Shown here: positions 1 to 8,756 of the stretch, piece by piece | How the letters are laid out: every line of letters starts with the position of its first letter | Position numbering within the stretch: the stretch's first letter is position 1 | Assembly: GCA_965216535.1 (NCBI GenBank) | Contig: OZ244175.1 | Coordinates: 7,812,001-7,876,000, forward strand | DNA: 64,000 nt | Origin: Hoeflea_A sp965216535 | GTDB taxonomy: Bacteria > Pseudomonadota > Alphaproteobacteria > Rhizobiales > Rhizobiaceae | Direction: 5' to 3' | Translations under genes and position numbers: made by a program | Notes under the pieces: model-generated | The model's input: only the letters and a program-made list of their open reading frames with translations | The model's database searches: none | Told to the model about the DNA's origin: nothing

Positions 1-970
1 CGGACTGGGGCTTCTGGCCAATGATTCCGATTTCGATGGCGGCACGCTGTCCATCGTCGCCGTCGACGGCAATGCCTTCGTCTTCGGCACACCCATCACC
101 CTTGCATCAGGCGCCCGGGTGACGGTCAATGCCGACGGATCCTACGCCTACGATCCCAATGGCGCCTTCGAGGGATTGAATGAAGGCGAGGCCGATAGCG
201 ACAGCTTCACCTACACGATCGATGATGGCCAGGGTGGCCAGGCAAGCGCCACGGTGACCATCGACATCGACGGTCGCGACGACGGCCCGATCCTGGGCAC
301 ACCGGACGAGGACACCCTCGACGGCACGGGCAGCAGCGACGACATCCGGGCCCTGGCCAGCGACGACACGATCAACGGCTCCGGCGGGTCCGACCTGATC
401 GATGGCGGACCGGGCCACGATGCCGTCGTCTATGACGGCGAACGCGCCGACTATACCCAGACCCTCAATGGCAACGGCACGATCACCGTCGAAAAACCGG
501 GCGGCGGCACGGATACACTCACCAACATGGAACGCATCGACTTTACCGACGGCGACTATGTCTACGACCTAACCAGCCCCAATACCGGCTTCGGCTACCG
601 GATCTACCAGGCCTCCTTCGGCCGCACGCCCGACGAGGGCGGCGTGCGCTTCTGGATCGGCAATCTCGACAATTTCGACCAGCAGGGCTGGAGCGATTAC
701 GAGAAGGAGCAGTTCCTGGCCAGCCAGTTCATCCAGTCGGACGAGTTCCGCGACCTCTACGGCGCCAATCCGAGCAACTTCGAATACATCGACGCGATGT
801 ACCAGAACGTTCTGTTCCGGCTGCCGGATCAGGCCGGCTACGACTTCTGGGTGGGCGGCATGGAAAACGACGGCCTGACCCGCGAGGACATCCTCATCGC
901 CTTCACCAAGAGCGACGAGAACGTCAACAACAACAGCCAGAACCTCGATGATGGCGTCTGGGTCGTGTGA
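1..970 (+). CDS. RTX/VCBS protein with C-terminal DUF4214 domain (5' end outside window)
   Basis: The reading frame is open from base 2, so only the C-terminal ~322 residues are present. They hold the end of a VCBS/cadherin-like domain (LLANDSDFDGGTL, then DSFTYTIDDGQGG), glycine-aspartate RTX-like repeats (DDTINGSGGSDLIDGG), a DYTQTLNGNGTITV-type strand module, and a DUF4214 domain (YRIYQASFGRTPDEGG to LIAFTKSDEN). Such proteins are usually exported by type I secretion with a C-terminal signal and bind surfaces or polysaccharide; that role is inferred from the families. The whole stretch is collinear with the end of the next gene, about 33 base differences in 970 with no indels, giving 7 residue changes by hand count. 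No type I exporter genes lie in the window. Confidence 0.85.
   Translation, partial: GLGLLANDSDFDGGTLSIVAVDGNAFVFGTPITLASGARVTVNADGSYAYDPNGAFEGLNEGEADSDSFTYTIDDGQGGQASATVTIDIDGRDDGPILGTPDEDTLDGTGSSDDIRALASDDTINGSGGSDLIDGGPGHDAVVYDGERADYTQTLNGNGTITVEKPGGGTDTLTNMERIDFTDGDYVYDLTSPNTGFGYRIYQASFGRTPDEGGVRFWIGNLDNFDQQGWSDYEKEQFLASQFIQSDEFRDLYGANPSNFEYIDAMYQNVLFRLPDQAGYDFWVGGMENDGLTREDILIAFTKSDENVNNNSQNLDDGVWVV
1..970 (+). repeat. Direct repeat copy 1 (3' end of upstream RTX gene)
   Basis: Bases 1-970 align without gaps to 5352-6321 (offset 5351), with about 33 mismatches by hand, roughly 96-97 percent identity. Similarity stops sharply at the stop codon. The left end of the repeat lies beyond the window. 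Confidence 0.95.
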
Positions 971-1053
971 AGGCGGCTGAGAGCAATGGGGACAACATTG
1001 GCAAGAATGCGATGGCCCAGCTGTCGCCTCAAAGCTGACGGGAGGTGTTCGAA

Positions 1054-4000
1054 TTGACTGACCAGATCTTGGCCGGCGGAGCCGGCGACAACACGCATGA
1101 CGGAGGCCCGGGAATGGACACCGTCGAATATGCGGGCAATTCCGCGGATTACACAGTCACCCGCAATCCGGACGGCACGCTGACGGTCACCGACAACAAC
1201 ACCGGCGACGGACTGGATGAAGGGACCGACACCCTCATTGCGGTTGAACGAATCCGCTTTCTCGGTGATGGCGTGACGATCTGGTATCCGGCCGTCCGAA
1301 TGGGCGATGAAGTTCGGGTCAACGAACACACCGAGGGCATCCAGGCCTTCTCGCAAACCATCCAACTCGCCGACGGACGGGTGTTGTACGTATTCACCAC
1401 GTGGAACAGCACCGACGGCGACGCGAGCGAGAGCAGCGTTGCAGCCCGCATCGCTACCGTCAATGCGGACGGTAGCCTGGAGTTCAAGGACGAGCACCGC
1501 GTCAACGAACATACCAACAACGATCAAGCGGTCCCCCGGATCCTGCAGCTGACCGATGGCCGTATCCTGTTTTTGTTCTTTACGGAAGATTCAACAAACG
1601 GTGGCGGAAATCCGGATGGCATTGCCGCCAGGGTCGGAACCGCCAATCCTGATGGAACATTCGCCTTTGCTGACGAGTTGCAGGTCAATCAGACGACACT
1701 CGACATCCAGACCGATCAGGACATGGTGGAACTGGCCGATGGGCGCGTGCTGTTCGTCTACGGTAACTCGACCGCCGACACCCATTTCACCTACGGTCGC
1801 GTGGGAACGGTCAATGTCGATGGGACCATTGCTTTCGCCAATGAGTTCGTCGTCGGCGAGCAACTGTCCGATAGCTTCGTTCCCCAACCCTTCCAGCTTG
1901 CCGACGGTCGGGTGGTGTTCATCTACCCTGACGGCAACGGCGATGACGGCTTCGGAGGCGTCGTGGTGCGCGTCGGCACCATCAACCCGGACGGATCGGC
2001 GACTCTGGGCAGCGAAATCCTCGTCAATGAGCATACCGAGAGCGGCCGGTCCAGACCCGATATCCTCCAACTCGCTGACGGCCGGGTGCTGTTTACCTTT
2101 GGCACTCTGGATGCAGCGAACGGTGACGACAGCTTCACAAGCGTTGCTGCCCGGGTCGGAACGGTCGAGGTGAACGGCTCGATCACCCTCGGCGACGAAC
2201 TCCTGGTCAACGAACACCTGGAAGGCTATCAGGATTTGGTGGAGGTCATTCAACTGACCGACGGCCGCGTTCTGTTCGTTTACCAAACCGACGACACAAC
2301 CGACGGCGATGGCAGCTGGACAGGCGTGGCGGCCCGTCTCGGGACGGTCGAGGCCAACGGCTCGATCAGCTTTTCCGAGGAGTTCCGGATCAGCGAGCAT
2401 GTGATGGGTCCGCAGGCTTTGCCGCAGGCAATCGAGCTTGCAGACGGCCGGGTTGTCTTCACTTTCATGACCGCCGATCCGGCTGATGGCGATTTTGATT
2501 CCGGCAGCATCGCCACCCGTATCCTGGATTTCGGCGGCGGCGGCACAGATCAAGGCGAAACGCTGGTTGGGATCGATCCGGGCCTTGCACTGATGGGCTA
2601 TGGCGGCGACGATGTGCTGATCGGTACGAATGGCAATGATATTCTCGACGGCGGCCTTGGCGCCGATACCCTGTTCGGAGGCCTGGGTGCCGACCGATTC
2701 GTTCTCCGCGATGCCAATGCCATCGACACGTTCGGCGACTTCAACGCGGTTGACGATTTCATCGATGTCAGTGGCCTCTTTGGCAGCGTAACCCTGACTC
2801 AGGCCAATGTTAATGACTATTTGCGGCTCGACATGGTCGACGGACTTTGCGTATTGCAGTTCGACGCGGACGGGCCGGCGGGCAACGGCGCCAGCGCCCC
2901 CTTCCAGAATGCCGCGTTCATCGAGGGCTTGCAGCTCGGCGATAATGTGCGGATCATCGATGATTCCGAAACGGTACCGGTCTTGCTCGACCTGAGCTAT
3001 GATGGCCCGCTGTCGCCGACCGCGCACGATGACGAGATCATTGTCGCCGATAATGCGCCGACGCAAATCGATCTTCTCGCCAACGACGAATTCGGCGCCG
3101 ACGGAGTCGATCCGGCAACCGGGGTGAGCTTTACCGATCCGGCCGACGGCACAGTCAGTTTCGATCCTGTCACCGGCCTGTTCACCTACAACCCCTCAGG
3201 CGGCTTCAACGGCACCGACACCTTCACCTACACGATCGAAGATGGAAACGCCGATCAGTCGGCGGCCACCGTCTATCTCGACGTCCGCCACCCGTCTGAC
3301 ATCCCCTCTCCGGTGGTTCGGCTGGACGACGAGGATCGAGTCAACCAGCACATCCCTGGCACGCAATGGAGCACGCAAGTCGCGCCCCTCCCCGACGGTC
3401 GTGTGGTATTTGCCTTCGGGACCTTCGCGGGTGCCCTCAGCGATACCGATGAAAGCAGCATTGGCGGCCGGGTCGGCACGGTCAACGCCGATGGCAGCGT
3501 CACCTTCGGCGATGAGTTCCAGGTAAATGAGCATCCGAAAGACTGGCAGTCCGAGCCGCAGGTCATGGCGCTGGCCGACGGACGGGTGCTGTTCACCTTC
3601 CAGACTAACGATCCAACCGAAAATGACACTACCGGTCGTTTCGGCAGGCCCGAAAGTGTTTCCGGGCGCATCGGAACTGTGAATGGCGACGGATCGGTCA
3701 CTTTCGGAGGGGAGTTCCGAGTCAACCAACACACGATAAGTGGACAGTTCGACCCACAGGTGACACAGCTCGCTGACGGTCGCGTTCTGTTCACCTTTAC
3801 AAGCAACGATCCGACGGACAGCCCCACCGCCGATACGTGGGCCGATCTGGATCACATCGCGGCCAGGGTCGGCACCGTGCATGAGGACGGATCCGTCACC
3901 TTTACCGATGAGCATCGCGTCAATGAACATTTTGCAAACAGTCAAGGTTCCCCCCAGGCGATGCAACTCGCCGACGGCCGCCTGCTCTTCACCTTTTCCA

Positions 4001-6321
4001 CCCATGACAGTACCAACGGTGATGGTGATGGCAACAGCGTCGCGGGGCGGGTCGCAACAGTCAATCCGGACGGAACGTTCAGTTTCGGCAACGAATTCCG
4101 CGTCAATGAGCACATCTCGCGGTTCCAGAATAATCCCGAGGTCACTCAACTGGCTGACGGGCGCGTCCTGTTCCTCTTTCGCACCGAGGATACGACCGAC
4201 GGAGATGCCAGCGATTACGGCCTGGCAGCGCGCATCGGAATGGTTCAGGCGGACGGATCGGTCGAGTTCGGCGATGAATTCCGGGTCAATGAGCATACGC
4301 TCGGGGAGCAAGCGGCCGGTCGAGTCCTTCAGCTTGATGATGGCCGCGTCCTGTTTGTGTTCAGCACGGAGGATCCGACCGACGGAGACGAATTCGACGA
4401 TGGCATCGCAGCGCGCATCGGCACAGTGCGCAAGGACGGATCCATCGACTTCGGAGACGAGTTTCGGATCAATCTCGGTACCGAGAACTGGCAGTCGGTT
4501 CCGCAGGTGGCGCAGTTGGAAGATGGCCGTCTCGTGTTTACCTTCAGCACCGAAGCCACCGTCGATGGCGATGACCGCGCCGTTGCCTACCGTGTGGTCG
4601 ATCTCGACGGTCAGGGGACGGAGCGATCTGAGACGCTGGTTGCCATAAAGGGCGGCGGCAAGCTGGCCGGCCTCGGCGGTGATGACACTCTCATCGGAAG
4701 TTCCGGTGACGATTGCTTCCTGTGGAATGTCGGCGATGGCCGCGACACCGTCGATGGCGGTGCCGAAACCCATGCGGACGTCATGGAGATCCATGGCGAT
4801 GCCACTGCAGAGACCTTCGACATCTACTCCAATGCCGAAGCCGTCGCCCAGATCGGCTACGCCGGCGATGCCGAAATCGTTGTTACCCGCAACGGAACCA
4901 TCATTGCCGAACTGACCGAGATCGAGGATATCGTCATCGACGGAAACGGCGGTGGCGATACCTTCAACACCCATGGCTCCTTCGACGGCACCAATCTGGC
5001 CACGTCAACCATCACCCATATCGGCTCGGAAGCTGACGACACGGTCGACCTGTCCGGCCTCTCCTCCGAGCATCGCGTCGTGTTCCATGCCGGCGGCGGC
5101 GATGATGCCATCACCGGTGATCGCGACCAGGACCTGATCGATATTACAGGCCTGACGATTGTGAGCGTCGAACCGATCGCAGGCGACCGGTTCCGCGTGA
5201 CCTTCGATAACGGCTCGACGCTCACCTATGACGGCAATGCCGGGTTTGCCGAGAACGCCGGAACCGATGACGAAACGTCAGTCACGATCGAGCCGACCGC
5301 TCAGGACGATACAGCCGCGACGGATGAGGACACCGTGGTTCAGGTGACCGCCGGACTGGGGCTGCTGGCCAATGATTCCGATTTTGATGGCGGCACGCTG
5401 TCCATCGTCGCCGTCAACGGCAATGCCTTCGTCTTCGGTACACCCATCACCCTTGCATCAGGTGCCCGGGTGACGGTCAATGCCGACGGATCCTACGCTT
5501 ACGATCCCAATGGCGCCTTCGAGGGATTGAATGAAGGCGAGGCCGATAGCGACAGCTTCACCTACACGATCGATGATGGCCAGGGCGGCCAGGCGAGCGC
5601 CACCGTGATGATCGACATCGACGGTCGCGACGACGGCCCGATCCTGGGCACACCGGACGAGGACACCCTCGACGGCACCGGTGGCAGTGACGACATCCGG
5701 GCATTGGCCAGCGACGACACGATCAACGGCTCCGGCGGGTCCGACCTGATCGATGGCGGACCAGACCACGATGCCGTCGTCTATGACGGCGAACGCGCCG
5801 ACTATACGCAGACCCTCAATGGCAACGGCACGATCACCGTCGAAAAACCGGGCGGCGGCGCGGACACACTCACCAACATGGAACGCATCGACTTTACCGA
5901 CGGCGACTATGTCTACGACCTGATCAGCCCCAACACCGGCTTCGGCTACCGGATCTACCAGGCCTCCTTCGGACGCACGCCCGACGAGGGCGGCGTGCGC
6001 TTCTGGATCGGCAATCTCGACAATTTCGACCAGCAGGGCTGGACCGATTACGAGAAGGAGCAGTTCCTGGCGAGCCAGTTCATCCAGTCGGACGAGTTCC
6101 GGGACCTCTACGGCGCCAATCCGAGCAACTTCGAATACATCGACGCGATGTACCAGAACGTGCTGTTCCGGCTGCCGGATCAGGCCGGCTACGACTTCTG
6201 GGTGGGCGGCATGGAAAACGACGGCCTGACCCGCGAAGACATCCTGATCGCTTTCACCAAGAGCGACGAGAACGTCAACAACAACAGCCAGAACCTCGAT
6301 GATGGCGTCTGGGTCGTGTGA
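1054..6321 (+). CDS. Large secreted RTX protein with two seven-repeat blocks, VCBS/Big domains and DUF4214
   Basis: The protein has about 1755 residues. TTG at 1054 is preferred because GGAGG (1041-1045) sits 8 nt upstream; GTG at 1045 overlaps that site. There is no signal peptide, as expected for type I secretion. Order: short RTX-like start; seven ~60-residue repeats (from 1318, VNEHTEGIQ, to ~2532); RTX motif (GGDDVLIG, GNDILDGGLGADTLFGG); an Ig-like domain with FTYTIEDG; a second set of seven repeats (3340 to ~4611); RTX; a VCBS domain (~5300-5640); RTX; DUF4214. Each repeat carries a core like QLADGRVLFTF, an AAR.GTVN.DGS strand and FGDEFRVNEH. The count of seven in both blocks suggests beta-propellers. 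Function is not known; adhesin or matrix protein is an inference. Confidence 0.85.
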   Translation: MTDQILAGGAGDNTHDGGPGMDTVEYAGNSADYTVTRNPDGTLTVTDNNTGDGLDEGTDTLIAVERIRFLGDGVTIWYPAVRMGDEVRVNEHTEGIQAFSQTIQLADGRVLYVFTTWNSTDGDASESSVAARIATVNADGSLEFKDEHRVNEHTNNDQAVPRILQLTDGRILFLFFTEDSTNGGGNPDGIAARVGTANPDGTFAFADELQVNQTTLDIQTDQDMVELADGRVLFVYGNSTADTHFTYGRVGTVNVDGTIAFANEFVVGEQLSDSFVPQPFQLADGRVVFIYPDGNGDDGFGGVVVRVGTINPDGSATLGSEILVNEHTESGRSRPDILQLADGRVLFTFGTLDAANGDDSFTSVAARVGTVEVNGSITLGDELLVNEHLEGYQDLVEVIQLTDGRVLFVYQTDDTTDGDGSWTGVAARLGTVEANGSISFSEEFRISEHVMGPQALPQAIELADGRVVFTFMTADPADGDFDSGSIATRILDFGGGGTDQGETLVGIDPGLALMGYGGDDVLIGTNGNDILDGGLGADTLFGGLGADRFVLRDANAIDTFGDFNAVDDFIDVSGLFGSVTLTQANVNDYLRLDMVDGLCVLQFDADGPAGNGASAPFQNAAFIEGLQLGDNVRIIDDSETVPVLLDLSYDGPLSPTAHDDEIIVADNAPTQIDLLANDEFGADGVDPATGVSFTDPADGTVSFDPVTGLFTYNPSGGFNGTDTFTYTIEDGNADQSAATVYLDVRHPSDIPSPVVRLDDEDRVNQHIPGTQWSTQVAPLPDGRVVFAFGTFAGALSDTDESSIGGRVGTVNADGSVTFGDEFQVNEHPKDWQSEPQVMALADGRVLFTFQTNDPTENDTTGRFGRPESVSGRIGTVNGDGSVTFGGEFRVNQHTISGQFDPQVTQLADGRVLFTFTSNDPTDSPTADTWADLDHIAARVGTVHEDGSVTFTDEHRVNEHFANSQGSPQAMQLADGRLLFTFSTHDSTNGDGDGNSVAGRVATVNPDGTFSFGNEFRVNEHISRFQNNPEVTQLADGRVLFLFRTEDTTDGDASDYGLAARIGMVQADGSVEFGDEFRVNEHTLGEQAAGRVLQLDDGRVLFVFSTEDPTDGDEFDDGIAARIGTVRKDGSIDFGDEFRINLGTENWQSVPQVAQLEDGRLVFTFSTEATVDGDDRAVAYRVVDLDGQGTERSETLVAIKGGGKLAGLGGDDTLIGSSGDDCFLWNVGDGRDTVDGGAETHADVMEIHGDATAETFDIYSNAEAVAQIGYAGDAEIVVTRNGTIIAELTEIEDIVIDGNGGGDTFNTHGSFDGTNLATSTITHIGSEADDTVDLSGLSSEHRVVFHAGGGDDAITGDRDQDLIDITGLTIVSVEPIAGDRFRVTFDNGSTLTYDGNAGFAENAGTDDETSVTIEPTAQDDTAATDEDTVVQVTAGLGLLANDSDFDGGTLSIVAVNGNAFVFGTPITLASGARVTVNADGSYAYDPNGAFEGLNEGEADSDSFTYTIDDGQGGQASATVMIDIDGRDDGPILGTPDEDTLDGTGGSDDIRALASDDTINGSGGSDLIDGGPDHDAVVYDGERADYTQTLNGNGTITVEKPGGGADTLTNMERIDFTDGDYVYDLISPNTGFGYRIYQASFGRTPDEGGVRFWIGNLDNFDQQGWTDYEKEQFLASQFIQSDEFRDLYGANPSNFEYIDAMYQNVLFRLPDQAGYDFWVGGMENDGLTREDILIAFTKSDENVNNNSQNLDDGVWVV
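1318..2532 (+). repeat. First block of seven ~60-residue coding repeats (putative beta-propeller 1)
   Basis: Seven repeats begin at VNEHTEGIQ, VNEHTNNDQ, VNQTTLDIQ, VGEQLSDSF, VNEHTESGR, VNEHLEGYQ and ISEHVMGPQ. Each has a DGR(V/I)L(F/Y) strand in its first half. The segment before repeat 1 (RMGDEVR) looks like the closing FGDEFR strand of a repeat, and repeat 7 lacks that strand. This is the pattern expected if the N-terminal strand closes a ring. The ring model is inferred. Confidence 0.75.
3340..4611 (+). repeat. Second block of seven ~60-residue coding repeats (putative beta-propeller 2)
   Basis: Seven repeats begin at VNQHIPGTQ, VNEHPKDWQ, VNQHTISGQ, VNEHFANSQ, VNEHISRFQ, VNEHTLGEQ and INLGTENWQ. 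A strand-like RLDDEDR precedes repeat 1, and repeat 7 again lacks its final DGS..FGDEFR strand. Repeats 2 and 3 carry insertions of a few residues in the loop after the T.D motif. The number and boundary pattern match the first block. Confidence 0.75.
5352..6321 (+). repeat. Direct repeat copy 2 (3' end of second RTX gene)
   Basis: Partner of the copy at 1-970. It encodes the end of the VCBS domain, the last RTX repeats and DUF4214. Such close similarity over the 3' ends suggests recent duplication or gene conversion between neighbours, and makes this locus prone to recombination. Confidence 0.95.
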
Positions 6322-6832
6322 TCACGAGGTGGCCGCGCTGCCGGCCGCAACGGCCGGGGCCAGGAACAATCACCGTCACCGTTACCGGCGCATGCTCCTG
6401 TGCTGTCTTGACCGACAGCGCGGTGCCGCCGAAGCGAGATGCCATCGGCGGGGGACGGCCCTTGGGAAATGCCGTCCTGCAACGCCAGCCGAGTTAGGTC
6501 CGGGAAGGCAACTGGCGGTGCGAGGCTCGATAGGACCACCGCATCGCCCGCGTCGGCGGTTGGGACATAGTCAGGCTCCCATGCCGGCCAGCCGCATGGT
6601 TACCTGAACCACCTTCGCAGGACGATGCGATGATTCTGAAGGCGGGACCGGTGACATAAGCCAGACACCTCACCGCCTGATCTGATCCGTTTTCACCCCT
6701 TTCCCCATGGCGCCCGAATCGGGTTTCGCCAAGTTCATGTGTCCATTCTTCGCGTTTTGATCGATCTGTTCATACTGTTAAAATCACCAGTTGTGATCTG
6801 AAAGACTTCCAGCAAAGGGATCAGGAGAAAGG

Positions 6833-6856
6833 GACCGCCGGCCCGGGCCGGCGGTC
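6833..6856. other. Perfect 24-bp GC-rich palindrome
   Basis: The arms are GACCGCCGGCCC and its exact reverse complement, with no spacer. No T tract follows, so it is not a standard terminator. It lies in the middle of the 866-bp gene-free stretch, ~350 bp before the DapA-family gene. It may be a transcription-end hairpin or a protein site; role unknown. Confidence 0.6.
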
Positions 6857-7095
6857 AAGTCGGGAGTCGTATGCTGAAACGGAAGCAATAACAGGTGGTT
6901 CGCACCCGAGGAGAAGCACCCTGGACACCTCCATGGCGCTCCTATGTCACGAGAATGACGAACCCGGTTGGGAACGATACTGCCAAAACTATCAGTCACA
7001 TTGAAAAAAATTGCCGGGCAACGGGGTTCCGCAACGATTGTCCGACTGGGGCGGTGCGCATTGACAAAACGGCTCGATAAGCGTGCGCCGAATCG

Positions 7096-7105
7096 TAACA
7101 TGTTA
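7096..7105. promoter_or_regulatory. Palindrome TAACATGTTA upstream of the DapA/GntR/TRAP operon
   Basis: This 10-bp perfect palindrome lies ~80 bp before the GTG start at 7188. The FCD-type GntR regulator encoded second in the operon is a plausible binder, since such regulators often act on their own operon. The assignment is inferred and weak. Confidence 0.3.
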
Positions 7106-7187
7106 GCGATGTTGTCAATTGCCTATGAATGACATGTCTGATACGAACGGTCTTCCGCCAGCTCACGTGTCACAGGGAGGATACACG

Positions 7188-8048
7188 GTGCAATTTGGCA
7201 TCTCGACTGCATTGTTGACGCCTTTCGGCGCCGATGGCTCGATCGATTTGGATCGGCTCATTCAGCACGCTGTCGATGTCATCCGGCGCGGCGTTGCGGG
7301 TGTCACGCTGTTCGGGACGACGGGCGAAGGTGCATCGATTGGCATGGGAGAGCGGGCTGCGGTTCTTTCCCGCTTCTGTGACGCCGTGTCGCCGGACCGG
7401 GTCGTTCTCGGTGTCGCCGCCTCGTCGGTCCAGGACGCAACCGAGCAGATGCGGCAGGGCCTGGCCGTCGGCATTCGCACCTTCCTGATCCCACCGCCCT
7501 TCTATTTCTCTCCGGTCGGCGATGATGGCCTGTTTGACTGGCACGCCAGCCTGTTCGAGAACGCACCGCCTGAAGCGCAGGTCATCCTCTACAACATACC
7601 GCAGGTAACCGGGGTTGGGCTTTCTCCAGGCCTGACGGCACGGCTCAGCGCACATTTTCCCGACCGTGTTGTGGCAATCAAGGACAGTTCCGGCAACTGG
7701 GACACGGCTCAAGCTTTGTTGGCGGAGGGCCCTCCGGTCCTGATCGGCGACGAACGCCTGATCCACAAGGCCGTCCCGCTGGGTTGTGCGGGCTCGATTA
7801 CCGGAATCGCCAACCTTCACCCCGAACGCATGTGCCAGCTTTTTGCGGGCGGCGCGGAAGACAAAGCCCTCTCTCGCCTGGTGGATCGCATCGTCTCGGG
7901 GCCGGTGAACCCGGCCTTGAAGGTTCTGCTGGCGCAGGCCAGAAAGGATCCGGTCTGGGAAAATCTCCGGCCACCCCTGTCGCCGCTCGATCCGTCGGCG
8001 CGAAAGGACATGTTGGACGCCGCAGCGCCGGAGCCGATCGATGGTTAG
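7188..8048 (+). CDS. DapA-family aldolase/lyase (dihydrodipicolinate synthase superfamily)
   Basis: The protein has 286 residues. GTG at 7188 is chosen over TTG at 7119 because GGGAGG lies 7 nt upstream and the resulting N-terminus (MQFGISTALLTPFGADGSID) fits the family. Key motifs are GTTGEG near residue 45, YNIPQVTG (catalytic Tyr) and AIKDSSGN (Schiff-base Lys). Members form a Schiff base with a 2-keto acid and catalyse aldol cleavage or dehydration. Because it sits with a GntR regulator and a TRAP transporter, it probably works in catabolism of an imported organic or sugar acid rather than lysine synthesis. The substrate cannot be read from sequence. It overlaps the next gene by 8 bp. Confidence 0.88.
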   Translation: MQFGISTALLTPFGADGSIDLDRLIQHAVDVIRRGVAGVTLFGTTGEGASIGMGERAAVLSRFCDAVSPDRVVLGVAASSVQDATEQMRQGLAVGIRTFLIPPPFYFSPVGDDGLFDWHASLFENAPPEAQVILYNIPQVTGVGLSPGLTARLSAHFPDRVVAIKDSSGNWDTAQALLAEGPPVLIGDERLIHKAVPLGCAGSITGIANLHPERMCQLFAGGAEDKALSRLVDRIVSGPVNPALKVLLAQARKDPVWENLRPPLSPLDPSARKDMLDAAAPEPIDG

Positions 8049-8694
8049 CCAAGCACACCGTTTGCGCGACCACGCCTATTCGAGCTTCACCGAGAAGCTG
8101 CTGTCGCGAGACATCCAGCCAGGCCAGATCGTGTCGCAACGCGAACTGGTCGAACTGACGGGAATGCCACTGGGTGCCATTCGTGAGATGATCCCGAGAC
8201 TGGAAGCCGACGGGCTGATCCGCACCGTTCCCAAAAGGGGCCTGCAGATCCTGACCATTGATCTCGATCTGATCCGAAATGCCTTTCAACTCAGGCGCAT
8301 GATCGAAGCGGAAGCGTTCGCCAATTTCTGCAAAACGGCTTCCGATGAGGATATCGCTCGGATCGCGGCCGAACACCGGACGACGCGCGAGCAGGCCCGC
8401 CACGGTGTTTCATCGGATTTGCTCGGCCGCGCGCAACGCCTGGATTGGGCTTTCCACGATCATGTCGTCGATGCGATGGGAAACCGTATCGTTTCGGACA
8501 TCCATCGAGTCAATGCGATCAAGATGCGCGTCATTCGCAACTCCGACACACGCATGCTGCCGGAGTTGGTGGAATCCGTCCTTGATGAGCACATCGCGAT
8601 CATCGAGGCTCTCGAAAGACGCAACCAGGCAGAAACAGTTGACGCAATTCACGCCCACATCAACAGTGCAAAAAGGAGGGCCCTGGGCGTCTGA
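8041..8694 (+). CDS. GntR-family transcriptional regulator (FCD subgroup)
   Basis: The protein has 217 residues. The N-terminal winged helix (VSQRELVELTGMPLGAIREM, then LEADGLIRTVPKRG) is followed by an all-helical FCD ligand domain from about residue 80, with conserved D, H and R positions such as DWAFHDHVVD and HIAIIEALE. It overlaps the DapA-family gene by 8 bp and precedes the TRAP genes by 62 bp, so it most likely controls this operon in response to the substrate or its breakdown product. Confidence 0.88.
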   Translation: MVSQAHRLRDHAYSSFTEKLLSRDIQPGQIVSQRELVELTGMPLGAIREMIPRLEADGLIRTVPKRGLQILTIDLDLIRNAFQLRRMIEAEAFANFCKTASDEDIARIAAEHRTTREQARHGVSSDLLGRAQRLDWAFHDHVVDAMGNRIVSDIHRVNAIKMRVIRNSDTRMLPELVESVLDEHIAIIEALERRNQAETVDAIHAHINSAKRRALGV

Positions 8695-8756
8695 GGAATT
8701 CGGGGCCACCCGGTCATCAGGCGGGCTCAACCGCCACCAAGAAGGAGGAAAAGCTC

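Larger units (their letters stand above)
6322..7187. other. 866-bp intergenic region without a convincing gene
   Basis: Only short overlapping frames are present, none with a recognisable product or codon pattern. It holds a CCGGCCG-CAA-CGGCCGG hairpin at 6341-6357, just after the RTX stop and without a T run, and a long palindrome at 6833-6856. The last ~120 bp must contain the promoter of the DapA-family/TRAP operon; TTGACA at 7061-7066 and the palindrome TAACATGTTA (7096-7105) are candidates. The length is unusual in an otherwise compact window. Confidence 0.6.

Noticed and set aside
1318..4611. Regular repeats that might suggest CRISPR or satellite DNA
   Set aside because: The period is ~170-190 bp, units differ widely at base level and stay in frame, so they are protein repeats.
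1591..4974. Long minus-strand frames (491 and 592 residues) opposite the RTX gene
   Set aside because: They mirror the regular repeat composition of the plus-strand gene and have no recognisable domains; the plus-strand protein has clear RTX, VCBS and DUF4214 parts.
6784..7101. Short frames (105 and 61 residues) before the DapA-family gene
   Set aside because: No ribosome-binding site, no family, and they overlap a palindrome and the likely promoter.
7119..7187. TTG start at 7119 for the DapA-family gene
   Set aside because: No ribosome-binding site and extra residues not seen in the family; GTG 7188 has GGGAGG and a normal N-terminus.
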